A stretch of 64,000 bases of DNA from Rummeliibacillus stabekisii (GCF_007988965.1 NZ_BJVD01000003.1:1-64000); one strand, 5' to 3'. Shown: positions 45,886-57,420, counted from the first letter of the stretch. Notes: generated from the sequence alone by a model not told the origin. Program-made: numbers and translations.

Positions 45886-46194
45886 CTATCTTCCAATTAA
45901 TAGTTTTAATTCATCCTCATTAATTGGGGCAAACCAATTTGAGGTTTTTAGTTCTTCCACTTGGCTAAAGGTCATATACTGAGCAGCAGTTAAAGAAAAA
46001 ATATCTGCAATTACCTTATGCAAAGCTAAATCTGCTTCGCTATATTTTTTCCACTTTTTCAATACTAAATAACGCCATATATCTTGCTCTGTAATACTTT
46101 TTAAACCTTCCATACGAAAATCAGCTTTCCTCATAGCTAACACAGGCATTACTTTATTAAATAGTTTTTCATATTGAACTACCAAACTACTCAC
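45886..46194 (-). CDS. comN: ComN-like post-transcriptional regulator (YrzD family)
   Basis: 102 residues, helical, cytosolic. The region KADFRMEGLKSITEQDIWRYL and the position between secDF and spoVB match the Bacillales post-transcriptional regulator family, of which ComN affects comE mRNA localisation and stability in B. subtilis. The frame opens with GTG at 46194 very close to AAAGGG; an in-frame TTG three codons later is better spaced, so the N-terminus is uncertain. It is transcribed divergently from spoVB. Confidence 0.75.
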   Translation of the reverse strand: MSSLVVQYEKLFNKVMPVLAMRKADFRMEGLKSITEQDIWRYLVLKKWKKYSEADLALHKVIADIFSLTAAQYMTFSQVEELKTSNWFAPINEDELKLLIGR

Positions 46195-46268
46195 GCCCTT
46201 TCAAGTTTTAAACGTACAAGTTTAAATTTACTATTTTGCAGAATGTATTGATAGAAAGAAGGGAACTT

Positions 46269-47786
46269 ATGACATCATTTTTTCATGGCACCTTTTTATT
46301 GATGGGCGCCGTACTACTATCTAAACTATTAGGTTTTTTGTATCGTATGCAATTTATGCGCGTTGCAGGCGAAGAAGCTGTCGGCGTTTATATGACCGCC
46401 TATCCCGCATTTATCTTTTTCTTATCCCTAGTACAGCTCGGCATCCCCATTGCCATCGCTAAAATTGTCGCTGAATTAGAAGCAAAGGGAAAGCGTTTGG
46501 AAATCAGCAAGTTGATGCGTACTTCTAGGCTGTTAAGTTATTTATCTATTTTGCTTTTCTTCCCCATCATCATGTTTGCAGTACCTTATATCGCTAAAGA
46601 TTTATTGCATGACCCAAAAGTGGCCATGCTATTATATGTCTCTTTATTTACCGTGCCGCTATCTATGGCGTCTGCACTTTTAAAAGGTTTATTCCAAGGA
46701 CTTGCTCGCATAGGTGAAACTGCATGGAGCCAAACACTTGAGCAAATTATCCGCATCGCCATGATCACATGGCTTTTGCCTTACGGGGTAAACCAAGAAT
46801 CTCCTGCGCTCACAGCCACTTACGCAATGGTCATTACTGGACTTGCTGAGGCGGTAGCATTACTTTACTTATACTGGAAATACCTCCATGCGAAGAGAAA
46901 AGGAATTATTGTTGGATCGAAAGGCTACTCTTCTCCAAAACCAATACTTGGCATTGCATTGCCTTCTACAGGCAGTCGCCTTTTTGGTTCATTTACTTGG
47001 TTTTTAGAACCAATTGTCTTTTTAAAGGCCCTTACAATAGCTGGTTTAACAGCTGCTGCTGCCACGAAGCAATATGGCATTATTTCAGGTGTTCATATAC
47101 CATTACTATTATTCCCTGCCTTTATTCCTGCAGCCTTAGCTGTTGTGCTGATTCCAGCTGTCAGCGATGCTGTAGCAAGAGGAAAGAATTCTCTATTGAG
47201 AGAACGAGTCCATATCGCGCTTAGGTTGTCGACCATCGTCGGTTGTTTTAGCGCTGTTTTCTTTTATCTTTATGGAGATGCTTTAGCCGTGAAACTTTTT
47301 AATTTATCTGAAGACAGAGGCTATATGAAAATTTTAGCACCTATTTTTTTCTTTTACTATATACAAAGCCCACTGAATTCTATCTTGCAGGCTTTAGATG
47401 AAGCTAAAGCAGCGATGATGAACTCTGTGTATGGCGGTATCGGAAAGCTGGTTGTCATGCTCGCGCTTGCTTCCCAGCCGCAAATAGCCGAAACCGGCGC
47501 CATTATTGCCATTGGGTTTGGTGTACTCATTACTTCATTTTTGCATATTGCAACAATTCGAAAAAAGAAATTTGTGGATACAGGTTTTAAGCTAGTCATT
47601 ATCCCTTATTGGGCATCTGTGTTGATAGTTATTTTCCGAGAATACATCCTGCCGACAGACCAATTGAATCTTTGGATGAATTGTTCTATTACGCTTGGTT
47701 TAGTTTTTGTTGTCTTAATGCTCGCTGACCAAATCCGCGTCAACGATTTCCGCTACTTAACGAAAACAATACGCAGAAGACTATGA
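46269..47786 (+). CDS. spoVB: stage V sporulation protein B-like lipid/polysaccharide flippase
   Basis: About 505 residues with roughly 14 hydrophobic helices, MOP/MVF superfamily. The N-terminal helix with SKLLGFLYRMQFMRVAGEE, then GVYMTAYP and QLGIPIAIAKIVAE, is characteristic of SpoVB, which is needed for spore cortex synthesis, probably as a precursor flippase. The start is the ATG at 46269, with GAAGGGAA upstream; the reading from 46236 lacks a ribosome site. The 3' end overlaps yrbG by 6 nt on opposite strands. Confidence 0.92.
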   Translation: MTSFFHGTFLLMGAVLLSKLLGFLYRMQFMRVAGEEAVGVYMTAYPAFIFFLSLVQLGIPIAIAKIVAELEAKGKRLEISKLMRTSRLLSYLSILLFFPIIMFAVPYIAKDLLHDPKVAMLLYVSLFTVPLSMASALLKGLFQGLARIGETAWSQTLEQIIRIAMITWLLPYGVNQESPALTATYAMVITGLAEAVALLYLYWKYLHAKRKGIIVGSKGYSSPKPILGIALPSTGSRLFGSFTWFLEPIVFLKALTIAGLTAAAATKQYGIISGVHIPLLLFPAFIPAALAVVLIPAVSDAVARGKNSLLRERVHIALRLSTIVGCFSAVFFYLYGDALAVKLFNLSEDRGYMKILAPIFFFYYIQSPLNSILQALDEAKAAMMNSVYGGIGKLVVMLALASQPQIAETGAIIAIGFGVLITSFLHIATIRKKKFVDTGFKLVIIPYWASVLIVIFREYILPTDQLNLWMNCSITLGLVFVVLMLADQIRVNDFRYLTKTIRRRL

Positions 47787-48413
47787 TTTTAATTGAACAT
47801 GAAGGGAATCATCTTCAAAACAGCAATAGAATATATCCTTTGGATTTTTGTATCCAGCTTCCTCTAATTTTTTTATAAGCCATAATTTATCTTTCTGTAT
47901 AAGGATGAGGTGCTTTGTCTGTATTTCGCCATCAACGATGAGCGGCAATATAGGATGCATCTCACCTTTTTTAAATACAGCTAAATTTCCTGATGACTCT
48001 AAAAAGGCATAGGCCACACTCTGGATCGATCCTATTTGCTGTTCTCGCAATTGCTGAAATAAATCATCTAAATTATACCGCTGCTTTTTCATTTCCTTTT
48101 CCTGAAGCACCCCATCTCGAATAATGAGAGTGGGATCTCCATCAATGATATCTCGAACATTTTTAAACTTCAGAGAGATAAAGGAAATGACCACCTGCAG
48201 CACAAGCAAAACGATCATAGGCAGCAACGACTCGAAAAAGTTTCTCTTCTTATCCTCCACTGCAAATGCAGCTACTTCTGTTAATAATATAAATACGACT
48301 AAATCAATCATACTTAATTCGCCAACTTCACGTTTTCCCATTAGCTTAATTATAATGATAAGAATAAAGTAAAGAAGGAACATACGAAAAGAAACAACCA
48401 TTAAATCGTTCAA
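47781..48413 (-). CDS. yrbG: DUF421 membrane protein (YrbG/YetF family)
   Basis: 210 residues. Three N-terminal membrane helices include the family signature KLMGKREVGELSMIDLVVFILL. A cytoplasmic DUF421 domain follows with DGDPTLIIRDGVL and YNLDDLFQQLREQ. YetF-type proteins occur in spore membranes of some bacilli, but the function is not settled. It starts with TTG at 48413, 8 nt after AAGGGG. It converges with and slightly overlaps spoVB, the same arrangement as in B. subtilis. Confidence 0.88.
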   Translation of the reverse strand: MNDLMVVSFRMFLLYFILIIIIKLMGKREVGELSMIDLVVFILLTEVAAFAVEDKKRNFFESLLPMIVLLVLQVVISFISLKFKNVRDIIDGDPTLIIRDGVLQEKEMKKQRYNLDDLFQQLREQQIGSIQSVAYAFLESSGNLAVFKKGEMHPILPLIVDGEIQTKHLILIQKDKLWLIKKLEEAGYKNPKDIFYCCFEDDSLHVQLKS

Positions 48414-48458
48414 TCTTATGACCCCTTTTATTCTTTATACTTTGCATTCCCCGTAAAA

Positions 48459-48689
48459 TTATTCATTCAAAAATATATAGAAGGCTATCACTATGAGAGC
48501 GGCTATCAAGATAATAAAAATAATATATCCTAAAGAGCGAACCCACTTTGGCTTAGTCGGCATTTTCGGCTTTCTATTGCCAAATCTATTTTGGGCCATT
48601 CGTTGCTTAGCTGCTAATCTTTCGTGAATTGTATCATCATAGCCCATTTGCTGTGCTTTCTTTTTAGTATTCCATTGTTTTTTAGGCAA
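48459..48689 (-). CDS. small membrane protein, 76 aa, unrecognised
   Basis: A very basic N-terminal half (KKQWNTKKKAQQMGYDD, then a Lys/Arg/Pro-rich stretch to about residue 48) is followed by one C-terminal transmembrane helix (about 53-73) and a short acidic end. It looks like a tail-anchored or single-span protein with its charged part in the cytoplasm. The start is TTG at 48689, 9 nt after AAAGGA. It lies between yajC and yrbG; a small membrane gene exists in this position in some Bacillales, but I cannot name it. Function unknown. Confidence 0.7.
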   Translation of the reverse strand: MPKKQWNTKKKAQQMGYDDTIHERLAAKQRMAQNRFGNRKPKMPTKPKWVRSLGYIIFIILIAALIVIAFYIFLNE

Positions 48690-48742
48690 ATAATCGCTTC
48701 CTTTAAAAAAGATGAATATGTTTATTATTCGACGTATAAAAT

Positions 48743-48784
48743 AAAAAAGCCTTTATTTCTAAAGAAATAAAGGCTTTTTTTTTA
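48743..48784. terminator. terminator after yajC, bidirectional in form
   Basis: AAAAAAGCCTTTATTTC pairs completely with the following GAAATAAAGGCTTTTTT around a 4-nt loop. On the minus strand it ends the ruvA-to-yajC series. Confidence 0.88.
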
Positions 48785-48825
48785 CATTATTAGCATTCCA
48801 ATAGCTACGCGTTTTATACACGAGA

Positions 48826-49098
48826 CTACTTTACAGCAGCTGCATCATCTAAAACTTTGCCGATGGCCGCACGTTCAAAACGCATTTTTGTGCCATCTTC
48901 TACTTTTAGAACGACTGAAGCATCATCGATGGCTTCAACGATACCATGAAGCCCACCAATTGTTACAACTTTGTTTCCTTTTGCCAAGTTGCTTTGCATG
49001 TTTTGAGTGTTTTTACGCTGCTTTTGAGCAGGACGAATCAACATTAAATACATAAGCACGAAGATAATAATCATTGGTAGAAAAGCTTGTAATTGCAT
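48826..49098 (-). CDS. yajC: Sec translocase accessory protein YajC
   Basis: About 90 residues: an N-terminal membrane helix (FLPMIIIFVLMYLMLI), the family motif RPAQKQRK, then a small cytoplasmic domain with GNKVVTIGGLHGIV. YajC associates with SecDF at the translocon; secDF is 4 kb away. The ATG at 49098 is 10 nt from GGGGG; a TTG at 49104 would add two residues. Gene order queA-tgt-yajC is conserved. Confidence 0.95.
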   Translation of the reverse strand: MQLQAFLPMIIIFVLMYLMLIRPAQKQRKNTQNMQSNLAKGNKVVTIGGLHGIVEAIDDASVVLKVEDGTKMRFERAAIGKVLDDAAAVK

Positions 49099-49142
49099 GT
49101 CCAAAAATCCCCCTTTTGTCTCTCTGTTTCATTATACTAGGT

Positions 49143-51342
<2,200 letters not shown>

Positions 51343-51361
51343 TTGTCTTTCCTTCTTTATA

Positions 51362-52366
51362 TTAAGATTCTTGTGTTTTTTCGTAACCGAAATGACTATA
51401 GGCTAGAGCTGTAACGATTCGTCCTCTTGGTGTACGCTGAATAAAACCAATCTGCATTAAATAAGGTTCATAAACGTCTTCAATGGTCGTTGATTCCTCA
51501 CCTATACTTGCCGCAATCGTATCTAATCCGACCGGCCCGCCACGGAATCTTTCGATCATAGTTACAATCAATTTATGATCTATATGGTCTAGTCCCAGTG
51601 GATCAACTTGCAGACGTTCTAATGCATCTTGTGATAGGAAGTGAGAGATTACCCCGTCTCCGATCACTTGGGCATAATCGCGTACCCTTTTTAACAAGCG
51701 ATTGGCAATTCGCGGGGTACCCCTTGAGCGCCTTGCTAATTCGCCTGCAGCATTTTGGTCAATCACGACATCGAAGAGCTCTGCACTTCTGCACACTATT
51801 TCTGCTAAAGAATACTCATCATAGTAGTCTAATCGTAATAATACACCAAAACGGTCTCTAAGTGGAGCAGATAGCGCTCCTGCCCTAGTGGTAGCGCCAA
51901 CTAATGTAAAAGGAGGCAAATCCAACCTAATAGATCTTGCTTCTGGCCCTTTACCGACCACAATATCCAAACAAAAATCTTCCATTGCTGGATATAGAAC
52001 TTCTTCTATTGCTCGAGGCAAACGATGAATCTCATCAATAAATAGCACATCTCCAGGTTCTAAGGAGCTCAAAATCGCTGCTAAGTCGCCAGGACGTTCA
52101 ATAGCTGGACCGCTCGTCATTTTGATATTTGTACCCATTTCATTCGCAATGACAGCGGCTAAGGTTGTTTTCCCAAGCCCCGGAGGTCCATAAAGCAAGA
52201 CATGGTCTAAGCTTTCTTCTCGCATTTTTGCCGCTTCGATAAAGATTTTTAGGTTGTCTTTGACCTTTTGCTGACCAATATATTGCGCAAGATTTTGCGG
52301 GCGCAATGACAACTCCAAACCTTCATCAAACGCAGTAGCTTCGCTTGATACGACTCGTTCTTCCAT
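51362..52366 (-). CDS. ruvB: Holliday junction branch migration ATPase RuvB
   Basis: 334 residues, standard length. AAA+ motor: [11 protein letters not shown] (Walker A near 60), LFIDEIHRL (Walker B), VGATTRAG (sensor 1) and arginine finger region APLRDRFG. The C-terminal winged helix contains [13 protein letters not shown] and ends with TPRGR. It drives branch migration with RuvA; RecU in this window is the resolvase. AGGAGG precedes the ATG. Confidence 0.97.
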   Translation of the reverse strand: MEERVVSSEATAFDEGLELSLRPQNLAQYIGQQKVKDNLKIFIEAAKMREESLDHVLLYGPPGLGKTTLAAVIANEMGTNIKMTSGPAIERPGDLAAILSSLEPGDVLFIDEIHRLPRAIEEVLYPAMEDFCLDIVVGKGPEARSIRLDLPPFTLVGATTRAGALSAPLRDRFGVLLRLDYYDEYSLAEIVCRSAELFDVVIDQNAAGELARRSRGTPRIANRLLKRVRDYAQVIGDGVISHFLSQDALERLQVDPLGLDHIDHKLIVTMIERFRGGPVGLDTIAASIGEESTTIEDVYEPYLMQIGFIQRTPRGRIVTALAYSHFGYEKTQES

Positions 52367-52385
52367 TTTATTTACCTCCTATCCG

Positions 52386-53006
52386 TTATTGTTGTTTTAA
52401 CAGTAACTTCAAAGCTTGTTTCATATAATCTTCTGTTGTATTTAAGCCCTCATTATTTTCAAGCGGTATGCGAATTTTGGCTAATTCTTTTTCAGAATAA
52501 CCTAATGCTGCAAGTGCTAGCAAAGCATCCTCTAACTCATCCTTATTATGATGAACACCAAATAGCGGCAGTTCATCTTGGGCACTTGCTAATTCTATAT
52601 TATCAAGCAGGCTGCCAAGCTTTCCTTTTAGATCAAGTATCATTTGGCGAGCAGTTTTCTTCCCAACGCCAGGGAATTTAACAAGGAACTTCTCATCCTC
52701 TTGTTCTATCGCCTGGATAACTTGTTGTGGATTGCCACTAGCTAATATGGCAAGCGCTCCTTTTGGTCCAATACCGGACACTTGAATCAGCTTTCGAAAT
52801 AACTCTCGCTCTTCTAGTGATTGAAAGGCAAATAATAGCTGCGCATCTTCCCGAACATGCAAATGTGTATAGAACTTTACATCGGCCTTGTCCATTTGAA
52901 AAGCAAACGGGTTCGGCGTAAATAACTGCCAGCCAATCCCTTGCTGTTCAACGACAATATATTCGGGGGTAATACGTGTAGCCGTGCCAATTATGTAGTC
53001 GTACAT
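52386..53006 (-). CDS. ruvA: Holliday junction DNA-binding protein RuvA
   Basis: 206 residues. N-terminal OB fold beginning MYDYIIGT, two helix-hairpin-helix motifs (VSGIGPKGALAIL and FPGVGKKTARQMI) and a C-terminal UBA-like domain (LEDALLALAALGYSEKEL) that contacts RuvB. It binds four-way junctions as a tetramer. AAAAGGAG lies upstream. It precedes ruvB by 19 bp. BofC and csbX, near ruvA in B. subtilis, are absent. Confidence 0.97.
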   Translation of the reverse strand: MYDYIIGTATRITPEYIVVEQQGIGWQLFTPNPFAFQMDKADVKFYTHLHVREDAQLLFAFQSLEERELFRKLIQVSGIGPKGALAILASGNPQQVIQAIEQEDEKFLVKFPGVGKKTARQMILDLKGKLGSLLDNIELASAQDELPLFGVHHNKDELEDALLALAALGYSEKELAKIRIPLENNEGLNTTEDYMKQALKLLLKQQ

Positions 53007-53077
53007 AACATTCTCCTTTTTGCGTAACGATATTCATTATAGCACTTTTAAACGGCGGATGCATGTTCGCCTTCGCC

Positions 53078-53112
53078 TTAAAAAAGATAGGCCCTGAAAG
53101 ACCTATCTTAAA
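53078..53112 (-). terminator. terminator of the safA-ysxE unit
   Basis: AAGATAGG (53084-53091) pairs with CCTATCTT (53102-53109), 10-nt loop, T-rich on the minus strand. It separates the spore-coat genes from ruvA. Confidence 0.75.
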
Positions 53113-53131
53113 ATATAAAAATATCATTATT

Positions 53132-53992
53132 TTACCTACCACAATCATACCATAATTTTGGCCAAGAAGAGAGCGCCACTTCCGTAAAGCGTAATAAATC
53201 CTCCACAAACGTTTGTTGCTTTTCATTTTCGACTGTTTTTACATACAACCATTCACGCAACAACTCATTCGGATAACGCAATGCTTGCAAATAGCTTTTA
53301 GGAAAGTCTGATAATAACGGCTGCTCTTTTAGGAGCGATTTTAAATTGTATTGGACATGCGGCAAAACTCGATGCATCCACATGATGAGCTCTTCTTCTG
53401 GGTGGCCGTACGCACAAAGGTCAAAATCGATCATGTAGTCTTTCCCTTTGGCATCTTTTAAAAAGTTATGGTGAACGACGTCCCCATGCAAAATTGTTTT
53501 TTTGCTTGTCAAAGGCTCTACATTTTGCAGTTCTTTGAGCGCTTTTCTTGCATAAAGAACAAGTTGGTCACATTTTTCGTTGCCTAAGTATATTGAGATT
53601 TGTGGAATATGCATAATGAATTTCTGAAGGCGTTCTTGCCATTTCAATTGCAAATCATAAGCGGGCAAATAATAATCAGCCTTAGACCAATTATTATTCT
53701 TCCCCGTTTTGTGCAATTGGTGAATGAGCTCAAGAGATTTTTTGCGATCTATTTTTGATTTATAGTTAAATCGCCGTGCGTTTTTCACCCATGGTTGAGT
53801 CAGAATATTATTTTCTAACTTTGTATTAGGTAACGTATGTGGAAATTCCATGTCAGCAAGCGTATCATGAACCGCTTTCACTTTTTTCGCAACCAGTATA
53901 TGCTCATATTTTTTGACCATTACTTCTTTATTGCCCGCTTGACATTGCCAAACATTTTTTTTGATTCTTTTTTTTATCTGAAAATTGTTCAA
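53132..53992 (-). CDS. CotS/YsxE-like spore coat-associated kinase-fold protein
   Basis: 286 residues with the aminoglycoside-phosphotransferase fold. The catalytic loop ILHGDVVHHNFL (H-G-D-x4-N) and metal-binding IDFDLCAYG are intact, so kinase chemistry is possible. The spore proteins CotS and YsxE of B. subtilis are of this family and ysxE lies by the coat genes spoVID/safA, which supports a coat role here. The frame starts with TTG at 53992, directly after the safA stop and without a clear Shine-Dalgarno, so translation is probably coupled to safA. The substrate is unknown. Confidence 0.8.
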   Translation of the reverse strand: MNNFQIKKRIKKNVWQCQAGNKEVMVKKYEHILVAKKVKAVHDTLADMEFPHTLPNTKLENNILTQPWVKNARRFNYKSKIDRKKSLELIHQLHKTGKNNNWSKADYYLPAYDLQLKWQERLQKFIMHIPQISIYLGNEKCDQLVLYARKALKELQNVEPLTSKKTILHGDVVHHNFLKDAKGKDYMIDFDLCAYGHPEEELIMWMHRVLPHVQYNLKSLLKEQPLLSDFPKSYLQALRYPNELLREWLYVKTVENEKQQTFVEDLLRFTEVALSSWPKLWYDCGR

Positions 53993-55306
53993 CTAATAGG
54001 TCTCATAACCCGCTTGCGGGAATTGTGGCGCATAGTATGGATGGTAGGAGTATCCTTGAGCCGATAAGCAAGCTGGACAGTTGCAAGCTCCATGCCATTG
54101 GTGAGGTGGCATTGGATAATACGGCATGGCTTGAGGCATAGCATAAGGATCGAACTGCCACTGCTGGTCATATTGAGGAGCCATATTTGGCGGCATGCCA
54201 CTTTGCTCCATTTGCTGCGGGAATTGACCATAATAATCATGCCCATGGAAGTCATGGTGTTTTGGTGTATCTAATGAAGATGATTCACATTCTTGAGTTT
54301 TTTCAGGCATTTGCCACTGTGGCATTGGTTGTGCCATTGGCGGTCCCCACTGCGGTGCAGGCATTGGCCATGGCATCACTTGTTGTCCTCCGCCACAGCT
54401 GCTACAGCCATTTATGTTCTGTGGTGGCATTGGCACTGCATGCTGATCAAACGTTGTTGATTCACACTCTCTTGTAGATTCCGGCATTTGCCACTGTGGC
54501 TGCATTGGGCCCATCCAATGGGGTGCAGGGGCATGCCAAATCGGCTGTATCGGCATTGGCATCATTGGATGGCTACCTCCGCAACCACAACTGCTGCAGA
54601 AATGTGGGAACGGTTTTGGCATTGGCATTGGCATTATAGGGTGGCAAGGTTGATATACCTCTTCCTTACATCCTTCATATTTTGGAGGCAGTGGGGGTTG
54701 AGGTAAGTATGGCATTACAGGCGGTACTGGAGGTAAGCTTGGTTTGTACTCCACTACCTCTCTTTTCGGTTGAATGATGAATTGTTCTTCATGTTGCTCA
54801 ATGATCTCCACTCTAGCTCTTACAGGTCGACTTTCTTCAAACGGGTGTGGATGAGGCCTTGGCACTGGCTCCGGTGGAGGTACTGGTACCGGAACTGGAA
54901 TAGGAACCGGAACTTCTTTTTCTTTAACAGGCATCGGCGGCTTTGGCGGCATTACTTTCGGTTGTTCTTTTGGCTTTGGAACATGATGCTCTTTTGGTTG
55001 TTCCTTTGGTCTTGGTACATGGTGCTCTTTTGGCGGCAACACCGTTTGTTCCTTCGGGGGGACAACCGGCAGCTCTTTTGGTTGGTGTGGCACCTCTTTT
55101 ACTCTCGGCATTTCTTTCACCGGCGGTGTGTGGTGCTCTTTTGGCACCTCTTTTTTTGGTTCAGGCAGGAATAGCTCCATACCAGGAACAATATAGTCAG
55201 GATTCGCTAGATGGGCGTTTAATCGTTTTAATTCTTCAAAGGAAATGCCGTATTGCCTCGCAATTTTCCACAATGTATCGCCCTTTTTGACAGTATGAAC
55301 GCGCAC
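53993..55306 (-). CDS. safA: SafA-like LysM spore coat assembly protein
   Basis: 437 residues from a GTG start (AAGGAGG 6 nt upstream). One N-terminal LysM domain (1-50, VKKGDTLWKIARQYGISFEELKRLN) anchors the protein to cortex peptidoglycan. The rest is low-complexity: a Pro/Lys/Glu region with repeated KEHHVP units (60-140), then Met/Pro/Gln/His-rich sequence with Cys-Gly clusters (CSSCGCGG, CSSCGGG) and repeated PQWQMPE-ECES units. SafA recruits inner-coat proteins in B. subtilis. A minus-strand CATATGGTA just upstream resembles the -10 of the late mother-cell sigma factor K, without a clear -35. ysxE follows with no gap. Confidence 0.87.
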   Translation of the reverse strand: MRVHTVKKGDTLWKIARQYGISFEELKRLNAHLANPDYIVPGMELFLPEPKKEVPKEHHTPPVKEMPRVKEVPHQPKELPVVPPKEQTVLPPKEHHVPRPKEQPKEHHVPKPKEQPKVMPPKPPMPVKEKEVPVPIPVPVPVPPPEPVPRPHPHPFEESRPVRARVEIIEQHEEQFIIQPKREVVEYKPSLPPVPPVMPYLPQPPLPPKYEGCKEEVYQPCHPIMPMPMPKPFPHFCSSCGCGGSHPMMPMPIQPIWHAPAPHWMGPMQPQWQMPESTRECESTTFDQHAVPMPPQNINGCSSCGGGQQVMPWPMPAPQWGPPMAQPMPQWQMPEKTQECESSSLDTPKHHDFHGHDYYGQFPQQMEQSGMPPNMAPQYDQQWQFDPYAMPQAMPYYPMPPHQWHGACNCPACLSAQGYSYHPYYAPQFPQAGYETY

Positions 55307-55462
55307 GTTTTTCCTCCTTCCGTCTCCTTACCATATGAAAAGCATCGGGAATTGGACACTTAATTCGTCATTTGATTGGCCTTTCATGTTACACTATGCA
55401 ACAAATCGACAAACTAGAAGAAATTTCTTAAAAAAGGGAGTTTAGTTATTTAGCTGAACAAC

Positions 55463-55496
55463 AAAAAAACCTGTTCCCACATTCAGGAACAGGTTT
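55463..55496 (-). terminator. terminator of the class V aminotransferase
   Basis: AAACCTGTTCC pairs with GGAACAGGTTT, 8-nt loop; on the minus strand a run of seven T follows, about 25 nt after the stop. Confidence 0.85.
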
Positions 55497-55520
55497 ATAA
55501 TCTCATAGCTGAAGATTATT

Positions 55521-56675
55521 TTATTTTTTTTGTGCTTCCAGAAAAACTTTTTGTGCTGCAGATATACCTGCAGCCGGTTCGAAAGAATAATTAAAATCTT
55601 GCAAACCTGCTTCTATTAAAGAAATAGCTTGCAAAATATCACTTGGGAAGCAGTATCCCATATGACCAAAACGGAAGATTTTCCCTTGTAGTTCGCCTAG
55701 TCCCCCAGCAAAATCAAGATGATATTGTTTCTTTAAATGTCCAAGGAATTGAGAAAGATTTATTCCTTCAGGTGCCATAATAGCTGTGATTGTAGGTGAA
55801 GCATATTCATCAGAAGTTAACACCCCAATAGATAAAGCTTTCATAGCTGCACGTACCATATCCTTCATAAGTTCGTGGCGAGCAACTGTTTGATCAAAGC
55901 CTTCTGCTTCAATCAAATCGCATGCTGCAGAAAGACCATAAATCAATGTAATTGCTGGTGTATTCGGCGTCATTCCTTTTTGTGCCCATTCTCGGTAGCT
56001 TAATAAATTCAAGTAATAAGCAGAGGTTTTATTCTCTTCAATTACTTTCCATGCTCTGTCACTGACACTAACAAAGGCAAGACCTGGCGGCAGCATCATT
56101 GCTTTTTGTGATCCTGTTACTAAAATATCAATGCCCCATTGATCCATTTTGACAGGAACCCCGCCAATACAGCTTACTCCGTCTACGATAAACAATGCAT
56201 CTGATTTCTCACGTACAACTTTCGCCAGTTCTTTAACCGGATTTAAAATACCTGTCGAAGTTTCATTATAAGTGACAAATACAGCTTTAATATTTGATAA
56301 AGGTTCTAAAAATGTAGCAAGATCTTCAGCGGTACATGCTTCGCCCCAAGGTTTTCTTAATACATGCGCATGGAACCCATGTTTTTCGCAAATAGAAACG
56401 AAATAATCACCAAAGGCACCGATACTAACTACGACAACTTCCTCACCAGGGGAAACAGTGTTAACAACAGCTGCTTCTAATGCGGCAGTACCACCAGATG
56501 GGAGCAGTAAGATTTCTTGTTTTGTTCCAAAGATAGGTTTTACGCGATTAGTAGTCTCACGAAATAGCTTAACGAATTCTTCGCTTCGATGGCTAATAAT
56601 ATCTTGGCTCATTGCAAGCTGCACTTTCTTCGGTATAGGTGTTGGACCTGGATGTCTTAGAATATTTGAATACAT
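55521..56675 (-). CDS. class V PLP-dependent aminotransferase (alanine/serine-glyoxylate type)
   Basis: 384 residues, fold type I PLP enzyme. N-terminal HPGPTPIP is the signature of the alanine-glyoxylate/serine-glyoxylate group. The cofactor Asp is in FIVDGVSCIGG and the Schiff-base Lys in TGSQKAMMLP. Substrate cannot be fixed from sequence: alanine-glyoxylate, serine-pyruvate or a PucG-like purine-catabolic transaminase are options. It is a single gene with its own terminator, sitting where B. subtilis has the nad/nifS genes next to niaR. GGAG lies 8 nt before ATG. Confidence 0.88.
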   Translation of the reverse strand: MYSNILRHPGPTPIPKKVQLAMSQDIISHRSEEFVKLFRETTNRVKPIFGTKQEILLLPSGGTAALEAAVVNTVSPGEEVVVVSIGAFGDYFVSICEKHGFHAHVLRKPWGEACTAEDLATFLEPLSNIKAVFVTYNETSTGILNPVKELAKVVREKSDALFIVDGVSCIGGVPVKMDQWGIDILVTGSQKAMMLPPGLAFVSVSDRAWKVIEENKTSAYYLNLLSYREWAQKGMTPNTPAITLIYGLSAACDLIEAEGFDQTVARHELMKDMVRAAMKALSIGVLTSDEYASPTITAIMAPEGINLSQFLGHLKKQYHLDFAGGLGELQGKIFRFGHMGYCFPSDILQAISLIEAGLQDFNYSFEPAAGISAAQKVFLEAQKK

Positions 56676-56879
56676 ACATTTTTCTCCTTTAACAGTTTAA
56701 TAAAGGTATTTTATCTTTTCCTAAATTTATTATACCAAAGATTATGATAGTAGGTGTCTAGGAGAGCTTAGCACAGCAAGACGACATAAGTTTTGCTACA
56801 TACAAGTGCCAATTAAACAGATACGACAATTGATTTCATGGTACACTAAAGACACTTAAGCTATTTTGAGGTGTTATGT

Positions 56880-57413
56880 ATGAAAAAATTATTAGGAGAA
56901 GAACGCAGGGCTTATTTATTAGATTTACTGAAAACAACTGGACAAGCCATTACTGGAACAGAATTTGCCAAGAAAACAAATGTATCTCGGCAAGTAATAG
57001 TAAATGACATTGCTTTATTAAAAGCCCGCAATGAGCCTATCATCGCTACGAGCCAAGGCTATCTTTATATGAGCATAGAGTCTAAGCAGCAAGTATTTGA
57101 ACGCCAAATCGCAGTTCACCATACAGCTGACCAAACAGAAGATGAGTTGAACACGCTAGTGGATGCAGGCATTACTGTGAAAGATGTGACAGTAGAACAT
57201 CCATTATATGGTGAAATCACCGCGGCTATAATGGTTAAAAATCGTTTTGAGGTGCAACAATTCCTTCAAAAATCACGTGAGACCAATGCTACACCCTTAT
57301 CGGCATTAACAGGCGGTTCACATCTGCATACAATATCTGCTCCTACAGAAGAGCAATTAGACCTGGCCGAAAGCCTTTTACAACAAAAAAATTATCTTCT
57401 AAGTAATAATTAG
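56880..57413 (+). CDS. niaR: niacin-responsive transcriptional repressor NiaR
   Basis: 177 residues. N-terminal winged helix (1-65, ITGTEFAKKTNVSRQVIVNDIALLKARNEPI), then a C-terminal 3H domain named for three conserved histidines, seen in VHHTADQ, VEHPLYGEI and GGSHLHTI. It represses NAD biosynthesis or niacin uptake genes when nicotinate is present. The ATG at 56880 is 6 nt from GAGGTG; an upstream GTG in frame is only part of the ribosome site. No nad genes remain next to it here, in contrast to B. subtilis. Confidence 0.93.
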   Translation: MKKLLGEERRAYLLDLLKTTGQAITGTEFAKKTNVSRQVIVNDIALLKARNEPIIATSQGYLYMSIESKQQVFERQIAVHHTADQTEDELNTLVDAGITVKDVTVEHPLYGEITAAIMVKNRFEVQQFLQKSRETNATPLSALTGGSHLHTISAPTEEQLDLAESLLQQKNYLLSNN

Positions 57414-57420
57414 AGATACA

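Noticed and set aside
54488-55290. Several plus-strand frames opposite safA, rich in Trp/His/Arg or Leu/Val
   Set aside because: They mirror the biased Pro/Lys/Met/Gln codons of safA; no ribosome sites and implausible compositions.
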